From Candidatus Collinsella stercoripullorum (GTDB lineage Bacteria > Actinomycetota > Coriobacteriia > Coriobacteriales > Coriobacteriaceae): a stretch of 64,000 nucleotides of DNA. The stretch spans positions 1-64,000 of the forward strand of contig DXAO01000007.1 of assembly GCA_019117005.1 (NCBI GenBank). The letters are read 5' to 3'. Position numbers and translations under genes: made by a program. Positions 63,998 to 64,000 of this stretch are shown here, one piece after another. Positions within the stretch are counted from its first letter, which is position 1, and each line of letters begins with the position of its first letter. The notes under the pieces were generated by a model. The model was not told the origin of the DNA. It made no database searches and saw only the letters and a program-made list of their open reading frames with translations.

Positions 63998-64000
63998 ATG
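63998..64000 (+). CDS. Start codon of next gene (truncated by window end)
   Basis: An ATG with GAAGGA eight bases upstream ends the window, 61 bases past thyA. Dihydrofolate reductase (folA) is the expected neighbour of thyA, but no coding sequence is visible to confirm it. Confidence 0.35.

Overview
The window is very GC-rich bacterial DNA, densely coding on both strands, with almost every third codon position G or C. Gene content points to an anaerobic, fermentative actinobacterium of the class Coriobacteriia (Collinsella/Olsenella-like). This assignment is an inference. It rests on an actinobacterial core order (coiled-coil SepIVA-like gene, DUF177, rpmF, plsX, acpP, rnc, smc, ftsY, ffh), zinc-binding forms of bL28 and bL32, a Firmicutes-style glycogen operon that includes glgD, and a bifunctional AdhE. 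I saw no rRNA, tRNA, CRISPR array, prophage or intact insertion sequence.

Layout. 1-2923: end of a transporter-like operon (degenerate ABC ATPase-like protein plus a YhgE/Pip membrane protein). 3182-11076: housekeeping genes metK, priA, def, fmt and rsmB, interrupted by a convergent membrane acyltransferase. 11228-24853 (minus strand): a small FmdB zinc ribbon gene, then a glycogen island transcribed glgB, glgP, glgC, glgD, glgA, followed by a fused GH13 amylase/GH77 4-alpha-glucanotransferase gene. It contains the machinery to make ADP-glucose, polymerise and branch glycogen, and break it down. 25276-26684: a HAD phosphatase and thiamine pyrophosphokinase. 26685-27871: a decayed segment with a ridA fragment, a frameshifted marR fragment and a cluster of palindromic repeats. 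27872-31416: an APH-fold kinase and adhE (minus strand), with a long AT-richer upstream region carrying two identical operator-like sites. 31970-41110: rpmB, a heterodimeric ABC exporter, then a polar amino acid ABC importer with a class-C26 amidohydrolase. 41255-47558: assorted enzymes (HAD, acyl-ACP thioesterase, aminoacyl-tRNA deacylase, an S10 serine carboxypeptidase, release factor 3, a SixA-like phosphatase). 47770-63936: a long plus-strand housekeeping run (Asp23, FakA-like, recG, rsmD, coaD, SepIVA-like, DUF177, rpmF, plsX, acpP, rnc, smc, ftsY, ffh, thyA).

The most unusual feature is in the glycogen island. Both glycogen synthase (GlgA) and branching enzyme (GlgB) end in long Lys/Ala/Thr-rich, histone H1-like tails of about 290 and 127 residues. 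The basic part of each tail opens with the same decapeptide, PKKTTARKTT, encoded by 29 bases that match at 26 positions. The other four enzymes of the operon have no such tail. This suggests a shared tethering or condensate-forming module for the two polymer-building enzymes, which I have not seen described. Other points of interest are the palindromic repeat family with a conserved core and co-varying arms, the ridA/marR deletion scar, and the paired LacI-type operators upstream of adhE.
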